From Paenibacillus sp. 1781tsa1 (lineage in GTDB: Bacteria; Bacillota; Bacilli; Paenibacillales; Paenibacillaceae), in the NCBI RefSeq assembly GCF_024159265.1, contig NZ_JAMYWY010000001.1:4712001-4776000 (forward strand): DNA of 64,000 nucleotides, read 5' to 3'. Positions 16,520 to 26,007 of the stretch are shown in pieces. Every line of letters starts with the position of its first letter. The stretch's first letter is position 1. Position numbers and translations under genes: made by a program. The notes beneath the pieces are model-generated. The model was not told where the DNA came from, made no database searches, and worked only from the letters and a program-made list of their open reading frames with translations.

Positions 16520-17560
16520 TCACCTCAACTCCATATGCTTTGCACGAAGCTGACCGCAAGCGGCAGCAATATCATGTCCCTGTTCACGACGAATGGTTAC
16601 ATTAACACCCTGTTCCGAGAGAATCTTCTGAAAATTGAAAATGTCGCTTCTCGATGTTCTTACGTACTTGCGTTCAGGTACATGGTTAACCGGAATAAGA
16701 TTCACGTGGCATAACATGTTCTTAAGCACACTTGCCAGTTCTGCTGCATGCTCTGGCTGATCGTTTACTCCACCAATCAGTGCATACTCAAACGTAATTC
16801 TCCGACCTGTTTTGGCCAGATAATAACGAAGGGACTCCATTACATCTTCAAAAGGAAAACGACGGTTAACCGGCATCAATTTCGAACGTAGTGCATCATT
16901 CGGTGCATGGATCGAAATGGCGAGGTTGATCTGTGTATCTTCATCCGCAAACTTGTAGATATTCGGAACAATTCCGCTCGTGGATACCGTGATGTGCCGC
17001 TGACCAATGTTCAGTCCTTTTTCATGGATCATAATGCGCAGGAAAGTCATCGTTGCTTCATAGTTTTCGAAAGGTTCGCCCGAACCCATGATTACAATGC
17101 TGCTGACACGCTCGCCGCGTTCATCCAGAATTTTCTGAGCCTGTACAACCTGAGCAACAATCTCCCCAGCCGTAAGGTTACGCTTGAGCCCACCCAATGT
17201 CGATGCACAGAACGTACAACCAATACGACATCCAACCTGTGTGGTTACACAGATGCTGTTCCCGTAGTTATGCTTCATAATTACGGTCTCAATGGCATGA
17301 TCATCATGAAGACCAAAGAGGAATTTAACCGTTCCATCCTTGGATTCAAACTTTGTAATTTCCTTAAGCGTTACGAATTCAAATTGCTCTGTCAGTTTTT
17401 CACGCAATGGCTTGGACAGATTCGTCATTTCACTGAAATCATTCACGCGTTTTACATAAATCCAGTCAAAGATTTGACCACCGCGAAACGCCGGCTCCCC
17501 GTTCTCCACAGCCCATTGCTGCAATTGTTCCAGAGAATAATCATATATAAAAGGTTTCAT
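16520..17560 (-). CDS. rlmN: 23S rRNA (adenine2503-C2)-methyltransferase RlmN
   Basis: 346 residues, a dual-specificity radical SAM enzyme that methylates C2 of A2503 in 23S rRNA and A37 in some tRNAs. The CX3CX2C cluster motif is visible as GCRIGCTFCAST near residue 105. Other family features are GSGEPFENY, STSGIVPNI and the C-terminal active cysteine in AAACGQLRAK near 338. The N-terminal helical domain (PAFRGGQIFDWIY) binds rRNA. It heads the rlmN-prpC-prkC run and is separated from rsmB by a terminator and about 250 bases. Confidence 0.97.
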   Translation of the reverse strand: MKPFIYDYSLEQLQQWAVENGEPAFRGGQIFDWIYVKRVNDFSEMTNLSKPLREKLTEQFEFVTLKEITKFESKDGTVKFLFGLHDDHAIETVIMKHNYGNSICVTTQVGCRIGCTFCASTLGGLKRNLTAGEIVAQVVQAQKILDERGERVSSIVIMGSGEPFENYEATMTFLRIMIHEKGLNIGQRHITVSTSGIVPNIYKFADEDTQINLAISIHAPNDALRSKLMPVNRRFPFEDVMESLRYYLAKTGRRITFEYALIGGVNDQPEHAAELASVLKNMLCHVNLIPVNHVPERKYVRTSRSDIFNFQKILSEQGVNVTIRREQGHDIAAACGQLRAKHMELR

Positions 17561-17757
17561 TTTGTTGTCAACACCTATTCCTTCTTTTCTTTTCGTTTAG
17601 CTTGCTTCTTTTCGTTCCATTCGTCCTATTCTATCACAAAGACCACGTTACATCCATGTATACCCTTGATATCTGTACTTCATGCATTATAACACCTCAA
17701 TGCCGCCATCGCACCCTGTCATCACTTTTCTCTGACCATTATGCTGAAGTCCCATCA

Positions 17758-17790
17758 CAAAGAAATCCGCCGAAGTTCCCCTCGGCGGTC
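17758..17790 (-). terminator. Terminator after rsmB
   Basis: Minus strand CCGCCGA and TCGGCGG arms around an 8-base loop, followed by ATTTCTTT. The rest of the 254-base gap before rlmN is AT-rich with no visible gene. Confidence 0.7.
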
Positions 17791-17814
17791 ATGCTTCCGT
17801 GCTCTATTAAACTG

Positions 17815-19242
17815 TTATTTCGCTATTTTTGTCAACCGGGCGATGAAAAATCCGTCACTGTGAGCGTATTGTGGCAAAATCTGAACGCCTCCGTTCACAA
17901 CCTTCAATTTCGCGGTCTCCGATTCAGACCAAACGGATGCTTCTGCTGGACTATATTCCGGATGTCGATTCAAGAAGTCTGCAACCATATCTTCATTCTC
18001 AGCAGGCTCAATCGTACATGTGCTATAAACTAAAATGCCGCCTGGTTTTAACAACGGTGCAACACGATCAAGCAGTTCACACTGCAAGCCTGCGATATCT
18101 TCAATATCTTCTACGGATTTGGTCCATTTCACATCGGGCTTCCGTCGAATAACACCCAGGCCAGAACATGGCGCATCCAGCAAAATGCGGTCAAACGAAG
18201 CTTCCGGATACCGCTCGTTCAGATCAAGAGCATCTCCAGTTACCGCATCGATGCAGCTCAGACCGAGACGTTCCGCCTGATCCAGGATCAACTGGCGCTT
18301 ATGAGCATGTACATCGTTAGCGACAATACGACCACGATCGTGCATTTTCTCAGCCATGTGAGCTGTTTTACCACCTGGAGCTGCGCAGCAATCCAATATA
18401 AGTTGTTCTTCTTCAGGCGCAACTGCTTCAGCTACGAGCATGGAACTTTCGTCCTGTACAGAGAACAAGCCGTCCCGATACCAGGACGTTAGTGCCATAT
18501 TCCCACCACTGCGTACAAGAATTCCATCGGAACTCAACTGAGAAGCTTCAACAACTGCACCTGTACTTGCCATCTCATGCATCAGTTTCTCCCGTGTGGT
18601 CATCGTTGTGTTGACTCGGACACTCACTGCTGGAGGCTCATTATTCGCACGACAGATGGCTTCCGCTGTCTCCTCGCCATAATGGGCGATCCAGCGTTCA
18701 ACCATCCATAACGGGTGGGAATGCTCCAGTGAAATACGTTCGGCAACCGGCAGATGTTCTGGAATCCGAAGTTCATCCCGATTGCGAATCATATTGCGCA
18801 GTACACCATTCACCATTCCCGAGATTCCCTGATGGCCCAGTTTCTTCGCCAGATTAACCGCTTCGCTCACTACGGCATGCTCCGGAATACGGTCCAGGTA
18901 TATCATCTGATATACGCTGATTCGCAGCAGGCTGCGAACCCATGGTTGCAGTTTGGATACTCCTTTGGCGACGTAACGTTCCAGATAATAATCAAGTGTA
19001 TTCAATCTAGCGATTGTTCCGTACACCAATTCGGTAGCTAGTCCAGCATCCGCAGGGCTCAGTTCAGCCTCTTTCAGACGACGGTTCAACTCCAGATTAC
19101 TGTATGCCCCATCTTGCTCAACAGCACTCAGAACCTTGACTGCCAATGCACGAGCAGATGTTTTGGGTTTCTGGGAGCGAGATGCACCACCTGTAGCTTT
19201 ATGACCTTTTCCCGACGAACGACCCGGTGTGTTACCACTCAT
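17815..19242 (-). CDS. rsmB: 16S rRNA (cytosine967-C5)-methyltransferase RsmB
   Basis: 475 residues. The N-terminal NusB-like RNA-binding domain covers about 30-165 (ALAVKVLSAVEQDGAYSN, LATELVYGTIAR). The C-terminal SAM domain has DCCAAPGGKTAHMAE, DAPCSGLGVIRRKPD and the nucleophile region YSTCTIEPAENE with its catalytic cysteine. A basic Ser/Gly/Lys-rich leader of about 25 residues precedes the NusB domain. The ATG overlaps the fmt stop codon (ATGA), as expected for a coupled fmt-rsmB pair. Confidence 0.96.
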   Translation of the reverse strand: MSGNTPGRSSGKGHKATGGASRSQKPKTSARALAVKVLSAVEQDGAYSNLELNRRLKEAELSPADAGLATELVYGTIARLNTLDYYLERYVAKGVSKLQPWVRSLLRISVYQMIYLDRIPEHAVVSEAVNLAKKLGHQGISGMVNGVLRNMIRNRDELRIPEHLPVAERISLEHSHPLWMVERWIAHYGEETAEAICRANNEPPAVSVRVNTTMTTREKLMHEMASTGAVVEASQLSSDGILVRSGGNMALTSWYRDGLFSVQDESSMLVAEAVAPEEEQLILDCCAAPGGKTAHMAEKMHDRGRIVANDVHAHKRQLILDQAERLGLSCIDAVTGDALDLNERYPEASFDRILLDAPCSGLGVIRRKPDVKWTKSVEDIEDIAGLQCELLDRVAPLLKPGGILVYSTCTIEPAENEDMVADFLNRHPEYSPAEASVWSESETAKLKVVNGGVQILPQYAHSDGFFIARLTKIAK

Positions 19243-20192
19243 CGCAGCACCGTTCCAGGTTTCAATGTACCGCCACGGGCAAAGTCAGCGGCCTTCATCA
19301 CCTTTTTGCCTGCAGGCTGCACCTCAGTCAACCACAGAGACCCATTGCCTGTACGAACTTCAATCCCGACCTTGTTCAATTGCAGCACCGTTCCCGGCTC
19401 TGCTTGTCCAGCATCCGAAGAAGTTTCCAGATCCGCCTGATCGGGGTTAGCCGCAGCCCAGACTTTGAAGACCTGATCATCCCACATCGTAAATGCACCC
19501 GAAAACGGCACAAGGCCGCGGATCTGATTGAACAATTCACGTGAAGTACGACTCCAGTCCATCTTCTCGTCATCCCGAGTCAGATTGCGAGCATACGAAG
19601 CCTCGGCATCATCCTGAGGGACGGCCGTTGTCTCGCCTGCAATCAATCGTGGCATTTCTGCCTGAAGCAGTTTGGAACCAGCCTCACTTAATTTATCAAA
19701 CATCGATCCTGATGTATCTTCATCCGTAATTGGCAGTTCCACACGCGAGATCATATCTCCGGTATCCAGGCCTTCAGCCATATACATTAATGTGACTCCT
19801 GTCACGGATTCCCCGTTAATAATGGAACGTTGGATTGGAGCTCCTCCCCGATATTTCGGCAAAAGAGAGCCATGCACGTTCACACAACCACGAACAGGCA
19901 TATCCAGCACGGCTTTGGGCAGAATCTGGCCAAAAGCCGCAGTCACGATCAGGTCCGGCTTCCATTCAGCCAAGCGGGCTACCGCTTCCGGATCACGCAG
20001 TTTAACGGGTTGAAACACAGGCAGACCGTGGCGTTCTGCCGCGGCCTTAACCGGTGTTGGCGTAAGTACTTTTTTGCGTCCCTGCGGTTTATCAGGCTGA
20101 GTCACCACACCCACCACATGGTATCCCTCTGCAATCAGCATATCGAGAGAAGGAACTGCAAATTCAGGTGTTCCCATAAAAACAATATTCAA
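19239..20192 (-). CDS. fmt: Methionyl-tRNA formyltransferase
   Basis: 317 residues, the same length as B. subtilis Fmt. The enzyme formylates initiator Met-tRNA using 10-formyltetrahydrofolate. Visible are IVFMGTPEFAVPSL, the catalytic region GCVNVHGSLLPKYRGGAPIQ (Asn, His) and TGVTLMYMAEGLDTGDM. A GTG at 20201 is too close to the AAGGAG ribosome site; the TTG at 20192 is spaced by 7 bases and gives the family N-terminus LNIVFMGTP. It follows def closely, so formylation and deformylation enzymes are co-transcribed. Confidence 0.96.
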   Translation of the reverse strand: MNIVFMGTPEFAVPSLDMLIAEGYHVVGVVTQPDKPQGRKKVLTPTPVKAAAERHGLPVFQPVKLRDPEAVARLAEWKPDLIVTAAFGQILPKAVLDMPVRGCVNVHGSLLPKYRGGAPIQRSIINGESVTGVTLMYMAEGLDTGDMISRVELPITDEDTSGSMFDKLSEAGSKLLQAEMPRLIAGETTAVPQDDAEASYARNLTRDDEKMDWSRTSRELFNQIRGLVPFSGAFTMWDDQVFKVWAAANPDQADLETSSDAGQAEPGTVLQLNKVGIEVRTGNGSLWLTEVQPAGKKVMKAADFARGGTLKPGTVLR

Positions 20193-20204
20193 ATCGATCA
20201 CTCC

Positions 20205-20693
20205 TTAATTACGACGCGGTCCCGTTTGATCGGCTGCAATTTCGTACACTTTCTCGGCGATATCCGTAAACAGTACACCATCCAGATGATCAATTTCATG
20301 CTGGAATGCACGGGACAGCAAGCCACTACCCGTAATAATCAACTCTTTGCCTTCACGATCCAGACCTTTAACCGTAACGGTCTCAAAACGGCGAACATCA
20401 CCATTAATGCCAGGGATACTCAGACAACCTTCCGGTCCGAATTGCTCTCCCTCACTTGCAATGATCTCCGGGTTAATCATCTTGATCAGCCCTTGCTCAT
20501 CACCTGCGTCAATAACAATCAGACGTTTCAAAATACCAACTTGCGGCGCAGCTAGACCTACACCCTCCGCATCGTACATAGTATCCGCCATATCATCCAG
20601 CAACTTTTGTACATTCGGTGTAATTTTGGTTACTTCTTTGGCTCTCTTGTGGAGCACCTCATCTGGTTCTTGCACGATAATGCGAATCGACAT
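20205..20693 (-). CDS. def: Peptide deformylase
   Basis: 162 residues. Removes the N-formyl group from new proteins. The three metal-site motifs are in order: GVGLAAPQVG (about 46-55), EGCLSIPG (about 89-96) and QHEIDHLDG (about 131-139), which supply the Cys and two His ligands. The length and EGCLS motif indicate a type 1-like deformylase (type 2 enzymes are longer). The ribosome site AAGGTG precedes the ATG. It is followed by fmt; priA ends about 110 bases upstream. Confidence 0.96.
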   Translation of the reverse strand: MSIRIIVQEPDEVLHKRAKEVTKITPNVQKLLDDMADTMYDAEGVGLAAPQVGILKRLIVIDAGDEQGLIKMINPEIIASEGEQFGPEGCLSIPGINGDVRRFETVTVKGLDREGKELIITGSGLLSRAFQHEIDHLDGVLFTDIAEKVYEIAADQTGPRRN

Positions 20694-20810
20694 GTTGTAA
20701 GCACCTTCCTAATCCTCATCATAATTTCAGGACGATATTCTGTATTTTTGGGGTATTCATTTTAATCTATGTTTATACCGCTTGTTTACATCCGCATTAC
20801 TGCAAAATGC

Positions 20811-23360
20811 TTACATTAACATTTGCGGGTCTACATCCAGACTAATAAGCAATTTTTGCGCCTGAACGTCGTCGTCCATACGCCGGGCCGTTGCCAGAGC
20901 GAGTCCTATGGCGTCTACATCCCCCCGCCATTTTATCATACATTGGAATCTGTATCTATTCTTGATCCGAGGAATCGGGGACGCTACCGGCCCTAATACA
21001 TCAAAGGCCTCATTGCTGAATCGATCCAAACTGCCGAGCCAACCGGCCGCATTAGCCTTCTCTTTCAGTATCCGCGTGTAGTTCTCGGCAAGACGAATCA
21101 ATACCGGAAGCTGCTCATGCGAAAAGGTCACCAGAATGAGGCGACAGTATGGCGGATATTGCAAATTACGACGATGCAACAGTTCCTCACGTACAAACGA
21201 TACATAGTCATGCTTACTCGCATGGCCAATAGAGTAGTGCTCCGGCGTATAGGACTGAACAAACACCTCACCAGGCAATTGGTGCCGACCAGCTCGTCCA
21301 GCTACCTGTGTTAATAACTGAAACGTTTTTTCGGCAGCACGAAAATCAGGCAAATTCAATGCTGAATCCGCTGTGATCACGCCAACCAGAGTCACATCAG
21401 GGAAATCGAGTCCCTTCGCAACCATCTGGGTGCCAAGCAATACGTCAGCCTTTTTCTCACGAAACTGTTTCAGCAGCTTCTCGTGAGCCCCTTTTTCCGT
21501 TGTTGTATCCACATCCATCCGTATGACCCGAATACCCGGAAAGAGCTTCGCAAGCTCTTCTTCGACCCTTTGTGTACCTGTACCAAAGTATCGAATATGC
21601 TCACTTCCACAATCCGGGCATACTTCCGGAGCCGCTTCCGCATACCCGCAGTAATGACAACGAAGATTATTGGAGCGCTGATGGTACGTCAATGAAATAT
21701 CACATTCCGGACAACCTGCTACATATCCGCAACTGCGGCACATGACAAAGGTCGAATATCCACGGCGATTCAGCAGAAGCACCGTCTGTTCACCACGCTC
21801 CAAGCGCTCCTCCAGCCCTTTGTGCAAAGCTCTGCTGAACATGGAGCGGTTACCATCCTTCAACTCTTCGCGCATGTCAACAATTCGCACCTCGGGCAGT
21901 TTGTTACCCAGTGCACGTGTTGGCATCTCCAGCAACAGTGGTGCAAAATCATCGTTGCTCTGAGAGCGTGCCGCATAGTAACTTTCCAGCGAAGGTGTCG
22001 CTGAACCCAGAACAACCACGGCCTGATGCTGCTGTGCTCTTTTAACCGCTACATCCCGGGCATGATATTTCGGAGTTTCCTCCTGTTTGTAGGAAGTCTC
22101 GTGCTCCTCATCCATAATGATCAACCCAAGCCGACTGAATGGAGCAAATACGGCTGAACGCGCTCCAATCGCGACCTTCACCTGACCCTCACGAATCTTG
22201 CGCCATTCATCATAACGTTCACCGCCAGACAGACGACTGTGCATGACCGCAACCTGGTCGCCGAATCGCCCTTTAAAACGTTCCACCATCTGTGGTGTCA
22301 GTGCAATCTCGGGAACCAGTACGATGGCCTGCCGATCCTGCTCGATGCATTGTTGAATGGTTTGAAGGTAGACTTCCGTCTTGCCGCTGCCTGTGACACC
22401 ATGTAGCAAAAATACCCCGTGGCGTTGTTCCTGCAATCGGCCATTGATACTGTCGTAAACACGCTTTTGCTCATCGGTCAGAAGCAGCGGTTCCGTTGCT
22501 TGGAACTTCCTTCCTTGATAAGGGTCACGAAAGACCTCAACGTCCTCGGTGACGATTAATCCCTTTTCCTCAAGTCCCTTCATCGTCGCCGCCGATACCT
22601 GCAGTGTGGATAACACTTCTTTCATCGGCATGGGCAGCAGCTCTTTCATTTCCAGCAAAAAAGAAAGAATCTCCTTCTGCCGCTGTGCTTTCGCCGGGAA
22701 TGAAGCAAGTGCTTCCTGAGCAGCAGCAATATCTACAGCCAGATCAACGGACTTCATCGTTTTTTTATTCAACTTGTCCTTGATAGCCTGACTCTCCAGC
22801 AGCACGCCACCAAGCAATAATTTCTTAATTAGTGCAGCATGATTGGGATATTTTCGACTCAATTGTTGCAGCGGTACCTGACCCCGACCTTTAACAAAAC
22901 GGATGATATCCTGCTGCACTTTCTCGTTCGTAGACTCTTCTCCCCAAACAAATAACACCTCATCATCCGGTTGTGCACCCGCCATCTGTCCATCAAGTGC
23001 ATCTCCCAGCGAGATGTATCGCTCTGCTTTTCCTTTTAATGCGGTCGGCACCATGACCTGCAATGACAGAATCCGGTTACTGGCATAACGCCCACTCATC
23101 CATTCGGCCAATTCAACCAAATCCTTTGACAAGGGGGGAACAATGTCCAGCAACTCCTGAATCTGCTTGAGCTTGAATGTTTCCTCTCCGGTACGCGGCA
23201 CAAGATCAATCACGAATCCCTGCACCGTCCGATGTCCAAAAGGTACACCCACCCGGCTGCCAATCTCGATCCATTCCCTCATCGATTCAGGTACCAGGTA
23301 ATCAAACGGTCGGTCTGTATCCTTCACGGGAACATCGACAATGACCTTGGCAATCTCCAT
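20811..23360 (-). CDS. priA: Primosomal protein N' / replication restart helicase PriA
   Basis: 849 residues. Reloads the replisome at collapsed forks. The N-terminal 3'-end-binding domain starts IAKVIVDVPVKDTDRPFDY. The helicase core has GVTGSGKTEVYLQT, the DEEHETSYKQ box and GSATPSLESYY. Between the helicase lobes lies the two-zinc cluster with eight cysteines (CRSCGY, CPEC, CHYCGY, CPDCGS). Motif VI is QVAGRAGR. The ribosome site GGGAGG overlaps the end of coaBC, whose stop lies 3 bases before the priA start; the two are translationally linked as in other Bacillales. Confidence 0.97.
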   Translation of the reverse strand: MEIAKVIVDVPVKDTDRPFDYLVPESMREWIEIGSRVGVPFGHRTVQGFVIDLVPRTGEETFKLKQIQELLDIVPPLSKDLVELAEWMSGRYASNRILSLQVMVPTALKGKAERYISLGDALDGQMAGAQPDDEVLFVWGEESTNEKVQQDIIRFVKGRGQVPLQQLSRKYPNHAALIKKLLLGGVLLESQAIKDKLNKKTMKSVDLAVDIAAAQEALASFPAKAQRQKEILSFLLEMKELLPMPMKEVLSTLQVSAATMKGLEEKGLIVTEDVEVFRDPYQGRKFQATEPLLLTDEQKRVYDSINGRLQEQRHGVFLLHGVTGSGKTEVYLQTIQQCIEQDRQAIVLVPEIALTPQMVERFKGRFGDQVAVMHSRLSGGERYDEWRKIREGQVKVAIGARSAVFAPFSRLGLIIMDEEHETSYKQEETPKYHARDVAVKRAQQHQAVVVLGSATPSLESYYAARSQSNDDFAPLLLEMPTRALGNKLPEVRIVDMREELKDGNRSMFSRALHKGLEERLERGEQTVLLLNRRGYSTFVMCRSCGYVAGCPECDISLTYHQRSNNLRCHYCGYAEAAPEVCPDCGSEHIRYFGTGTQRVEEELAKLFPGIRVIRMDVDTTTEKGAHEKLLKQFREKKADVLLGTQMVAKGLDFPDVTLVGVITADSALNLPDFRAAEKTFQLLTQVAGRAGRHQLPGEVFVQSYTPEHYSIGHASKHDYVSFVREELLHRRNLQYPPYCRLILVTFSHEQLPVLIRLAENYTRILKEKANAAGWLGSLDRFSNEAFDVLGPVASPIPRIKNRYRFQCMIKWRGDVDAIGLALATARRMDDDVQAQKLLISLDVDPQMLM

Positions 23361-23363
23361 ATC

Positions 23364-24599
23364 CTAATTCCTCCCGGCAATGCGCTCCGCCGCAATCCGG
23401 AGCAACCGATGAGCCACATCGTCCTTGGCCATCACTGGAAGCTCCTCCACCAAACCTTCCCGGTCATAGATATGTACCGCGTTGGTGTCTGTTCCAAATC
23501 CTGCACCCGTATGGGTTACGTCATTGGCTACGATCAGATCACAGTTTTTCCGTTCCAATTTCTCACGTGCATACATCTCAACGGACTGAGTCTCCGCAGC
23601 AAAACCAATTAAAAACTGATGGGTTTTCTGCTTGCCCAGCGTTTCAAGAATATCTATATTTTTAACAAGTTCGAGCGACAACGTGTCGCCTTTCTTCTTG
23701 ATCTTCTCGGTGTAAACTTCCTTAAGGCGATAATCGGCAACAGCCGCCGCCTTAACCACGATATCAGCATCGTCCCACTCGCGTGTTACGGCTTCGTACA
23801 TATCCTGTGCTGACTGCACAGGGATCAACTCAACGTTCTCCGGCGGCTTGGCTTGTGTATTGCCCATGACCAATTTCACATTGGCCCCCAGATCACGCGC
23901 AGCTGCAGCTATGGCAAATCCCATTTTGCCAGACGAATCGTTCGTAATGTATCGTACTGGGTCAATTCGCTCAATCGTACCTCCAGCCGTAACAACAACC
24001 TTCTTGCCTTGTAATAGGGAAGCTTGTTCCTTCCTTGTACGTTCTGCAGATTCGCGCTGTTCAAAGTAACGTTCCACCACATCCACAATGCTCTCCGGTT
24101 CTTCCAGACGTCCCTTGCCTACATATCCACACGCAAGCAGACCTTCACCCGGTTCAATCATCATGGCGCCCCGTCCAACAAGCAGGTTCATATTATGCTT
24201 TACAGCTGGATGATCATACATATGTACATTCATCGCTGGAGCAATCATGACAGGGGCAGTCGTGGCAAGAAGAGTCGTTGAGAGCATATCATCTGCCATG
24301 CCATGTGCCATCTTGGCAATCACATTGGCGGTAGCCGGGGCAACCAGAACAAGATCAGCCAGATCAGCCAGATGAATATGAGATACGACCGCTGGCTCAC
24401 GCTCATCAAATGTATCGGTATATACGGTGTTTCGGGTTAACGTTTGCAGCGTTAATTCGGTAATAAACTGTGTAGCAGAAGCTGTCATAATTACATGAAC
24501 ATCGGCTCCCTTTTGCACCAGTCTGCTGCATAATGTTGCTGCTTTGTAAGCGGCTATGCCGCCTGTCACACCAAGCACGATTTTTTTACCGTTCAACAT
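23364..24599 (-). CDS. coaBC: Phosphopantothenoylcysteine synthetase/decarboxylase CoaBC
   Basis: 411 residues. A bifunctional coenzyme A enzyme. The N-terminal flavin-dependent decarboxylase CoaC (about 1-180) has GGIAAYKAATLCSRL, the active APAMNVHMYDHP motif and GLLACGYVGKGR. The C-terminal CTP-dependent ligase CoaB (about 195-411) starts KVVVTAGGTIERIDPVR and includes NDSSGKMG and GFAAET. The ribosome site is GGGGGA. It comes after the rpoZ terminator, so it probably has its own promoter or depends on read-through. Confidence 0.97.
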   Translation of the reverse strand: MLNGKKIVLGVTGGIAAYKAATLCSRLVQKGADVHVIMTASATQFITELTLQTLTRNTVYTDTFDEREPAVVSHIHLADLADLVLVAPATANVIAKMAHGMADDMLSTTLLATTAPVMIAPAMNVHMYDHPAVKHNMNLLVGRGAMMIEPGEGLLACGYVGKGRLEEPESIVDVVERYFEQRESAERTRKEQASLLQGKKVVVTAGGTIERIDPVRYITNDSSGKMGFAIAAAARDLGANVKLVMGNTQAKPPENVELIPVQSAQDMYEAVTREWDDADIVVKAAAVADYRLKEVYTEKIKKKGDTLSLELVKNIDILETLGKQKTHQFLIGFAAETQSVEMYAREKLERKNCDLIVANDVTHTGAGFGTDTNAVHIYDREGLVEELPVMAKDDVAHRLLRIAAERIAGRN

Positions 24600-24664
24600 G
24601 TTTATTTCCCCCGATAATTTATACGACGTCTAAACAATGAGTTCATTGAAATATGCTTATTCGT

Positions 24665-24690
24665 AAAAAAATAACAACCTCGCGGTTGTC
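24665..24690 (-). terminator. Terminator after rpoZ
   Basis: Minus strand ACAACC-GCGA-GGTTGT stem followed by ATTTTTTT. It separates gmk-rpoZ from coaBC-priA. Confidence 0.8.
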
Positions 24691-24739
24691 AATTAATCCG
24701 GCTTACGCCGTATGCAGTTGAAGAGCAGCCGCAGGCGGC

Positions 24740-24952
24740 TTACTCTTCCTCTTCGTCCTGTCCTTTGATGACAACGAGCAGGTCTCCATAGATTTCTTCC
24801 AGTGCAACGCCCACTTGTTTATGGGATCTCGCACCTCTTAAATCCGATTTTTCACCTTCACGTAGCTGTCTAGCCCGGCGGGAAGCAGCAACAACAAGGG
24901 AATACTTGCTGTCGACTTTGTTCATCATTTCATCAATAGAAGGATACAGCAT
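24740..24952 (-). CDS. rpoZ: RNA polymerase omega subunit
   Basis: 70 residues. The start MLYPSIDEMMNKVDSKYSLV and the helix ASRRARQLREG are typical of omega, which helps fold and hold the beta' subunit. The acidic tail DEEEE is common in Bacillales. Longer starts (GTG at 24964) would sit on the GAGGTG ribosome site, so the ATG at 24952 is chosen. It follows gmk, the conserved gmk-rpoZ pair. Confidence 0.96.
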   Translation of the reverse strand: MLYPSIDEMMNKVDSKYSLVVAASRRARQLREGEKSDLRGARSHKQVGVALEEIYGDLLVVIKGQDEEEE

Positions 24953-25109
24953 ATTAACAAACACCTCTTCGCATTAGTATAATCACAAGTTGCCGCCTGA
25001 CAGAACTGATGTGGCATGTCTTCACACCCGGGCATTCCGAGAAGGAGTGCTTCAGTATATGATATGACAACTGCCCCACTTATATCGCATTCTGCAGCGG
25101 CAAAAGGGA

Positions 25110-25682
25110 TTATTTATTGATCTTACAATGTTCGGCGATTATGATGCTTTCTATTCTCTTGCACGCCAAATCAATTTCATCATTAACAACAGCGTAATCA
25201 TACTGCTCCAGCAGACTGATCTCATCAACCGCCACGGACATCCGATGATCAATGGTCGCTTGGCTCTCGGTACCACGGCCCTGAATGCGATCTTTCAGCT
25301 CGTCCAATGAAGGAGGAAGCAGGAAAACAAAGATCCCTTCCGGGAATTTCTCTTTCACTTTTAACGCGCCTTGGACCTCAATCTCCAGAATGATGTCGCG
25401 GCCTTCGTTAATCGTTTTCTCTACAAAATCACGCGGTGTTCCGTAATAATTACCAACATACTCCGCATGTTCCAACAATTGATCTTCAGCAATCATGTTC
25501 AGGAACTCTTCATGACTTCTGAAGAAATAGTTCACACCATGTTCTTCACCCAGACGAGGCTGACGGGTTGTTGCCGATACGGAATAGATCAATTCCGGCA
25601 CCCGTTTGCGCAAAGCGCTGCATACAGTACCCTTCCCGACCCCAGATGGGCCGGACAACACTACCAGTAATCCTTTAGACAT
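25110..25682 (-). CDS. gmk: Guanylate kinase
   Basis: 190 residues. Phosphorylates GMP to GDP. It starts MSKGLLVVLSGPSGVGKGTV with the P-loop GPSGVGKGT; the GMP-binding part holds SVSATTRQPRLGEEHGVNY and the lid is IQGRGTES. GGAGTG precedes the ATG at 25682; a longer in-frame start at 25772 overlaps remA and is rejected. It lies 13 bases after remA, forming remA-gmk-rpoZ. Confidence 0.97.
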   Translation of the reverse strand: MSKGLLVVLSGPSGVGKGTVCSALRKRVPELIYSVSATTRQPRLGEEHGVNYFFRSHEEFLNMIAEDQLLEHAEYVGNYYGTPRDFVEKTINEGRDIILEIEVQGALKVKEKFPEGIFVFLLPPSLDELKDRIQGRGTESQATIDHRMSVAVDEISLLEQYDYAVVNDEIDLACKRIESIIIAEHCKINK

Positions 25683-25695
25683 ATTACACTCCATT

Positions 25696-25956
25696 TTATT
25701 CGTCGTTATCATCATCTTTCGAAGAAAGACGATGGGCGACCGTCTCAGGCTGAACTGCAGACAAAATGACATGATCGCTATCCGTAATAATTACGGCACG
25801 AGTACGTCTTCCGTACGTTGCATCAATCAGCATGTGACGATCTCTTGCCTCTTGTATAATTCTCTTGATCGGCGCCGATTCCGGACTCACGATGGATATA
25901 ATCCGGTTCGCCGATACGATGTTACCGAATCCAATGTTAATGAGTTTGATTGCCAT
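25696..25956 (-). CDS. remA: Extracellular matrix regulator RemA (DUF370)
   Basis: 86 residues, beginning AIKLINIGFGNIVSANRIIS with the conserved SPESAPIKRIIQEA and ATYGRRTRAVIITDS. RemA is a DNA-binding protein that forms ring-like oligomers, activates biofilm matrix operons in B. subtilis and affects osmoprotection genes. GGGGGAAG precedes the ATG at 25956. The position between yicC and gmk is conserved across Bacillales. The C-terminal acidic stretch (KDDDNDE) is a local extension. Confidence 0.93.
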   Translation of the reverse strand: MAIKLINIGFGNIVSANRIISIVSPESAPIKRIIQEARDRHMLIDATYGRRTRAVIITDSDHVILSAVQPETVAHRLSSKDDDNDE

Positions 25957-26007
25957 AATCAGGTTCTTCCCCCTATACATGCGACTCTTTTGCCGAAATT
26001 TGGCTGT

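Noticed and set aside
16907..17692. A 261-codon plus-strand frame over rlmN
   Set aside because: Antisense to rlmN over most of its length and without protein-like features.
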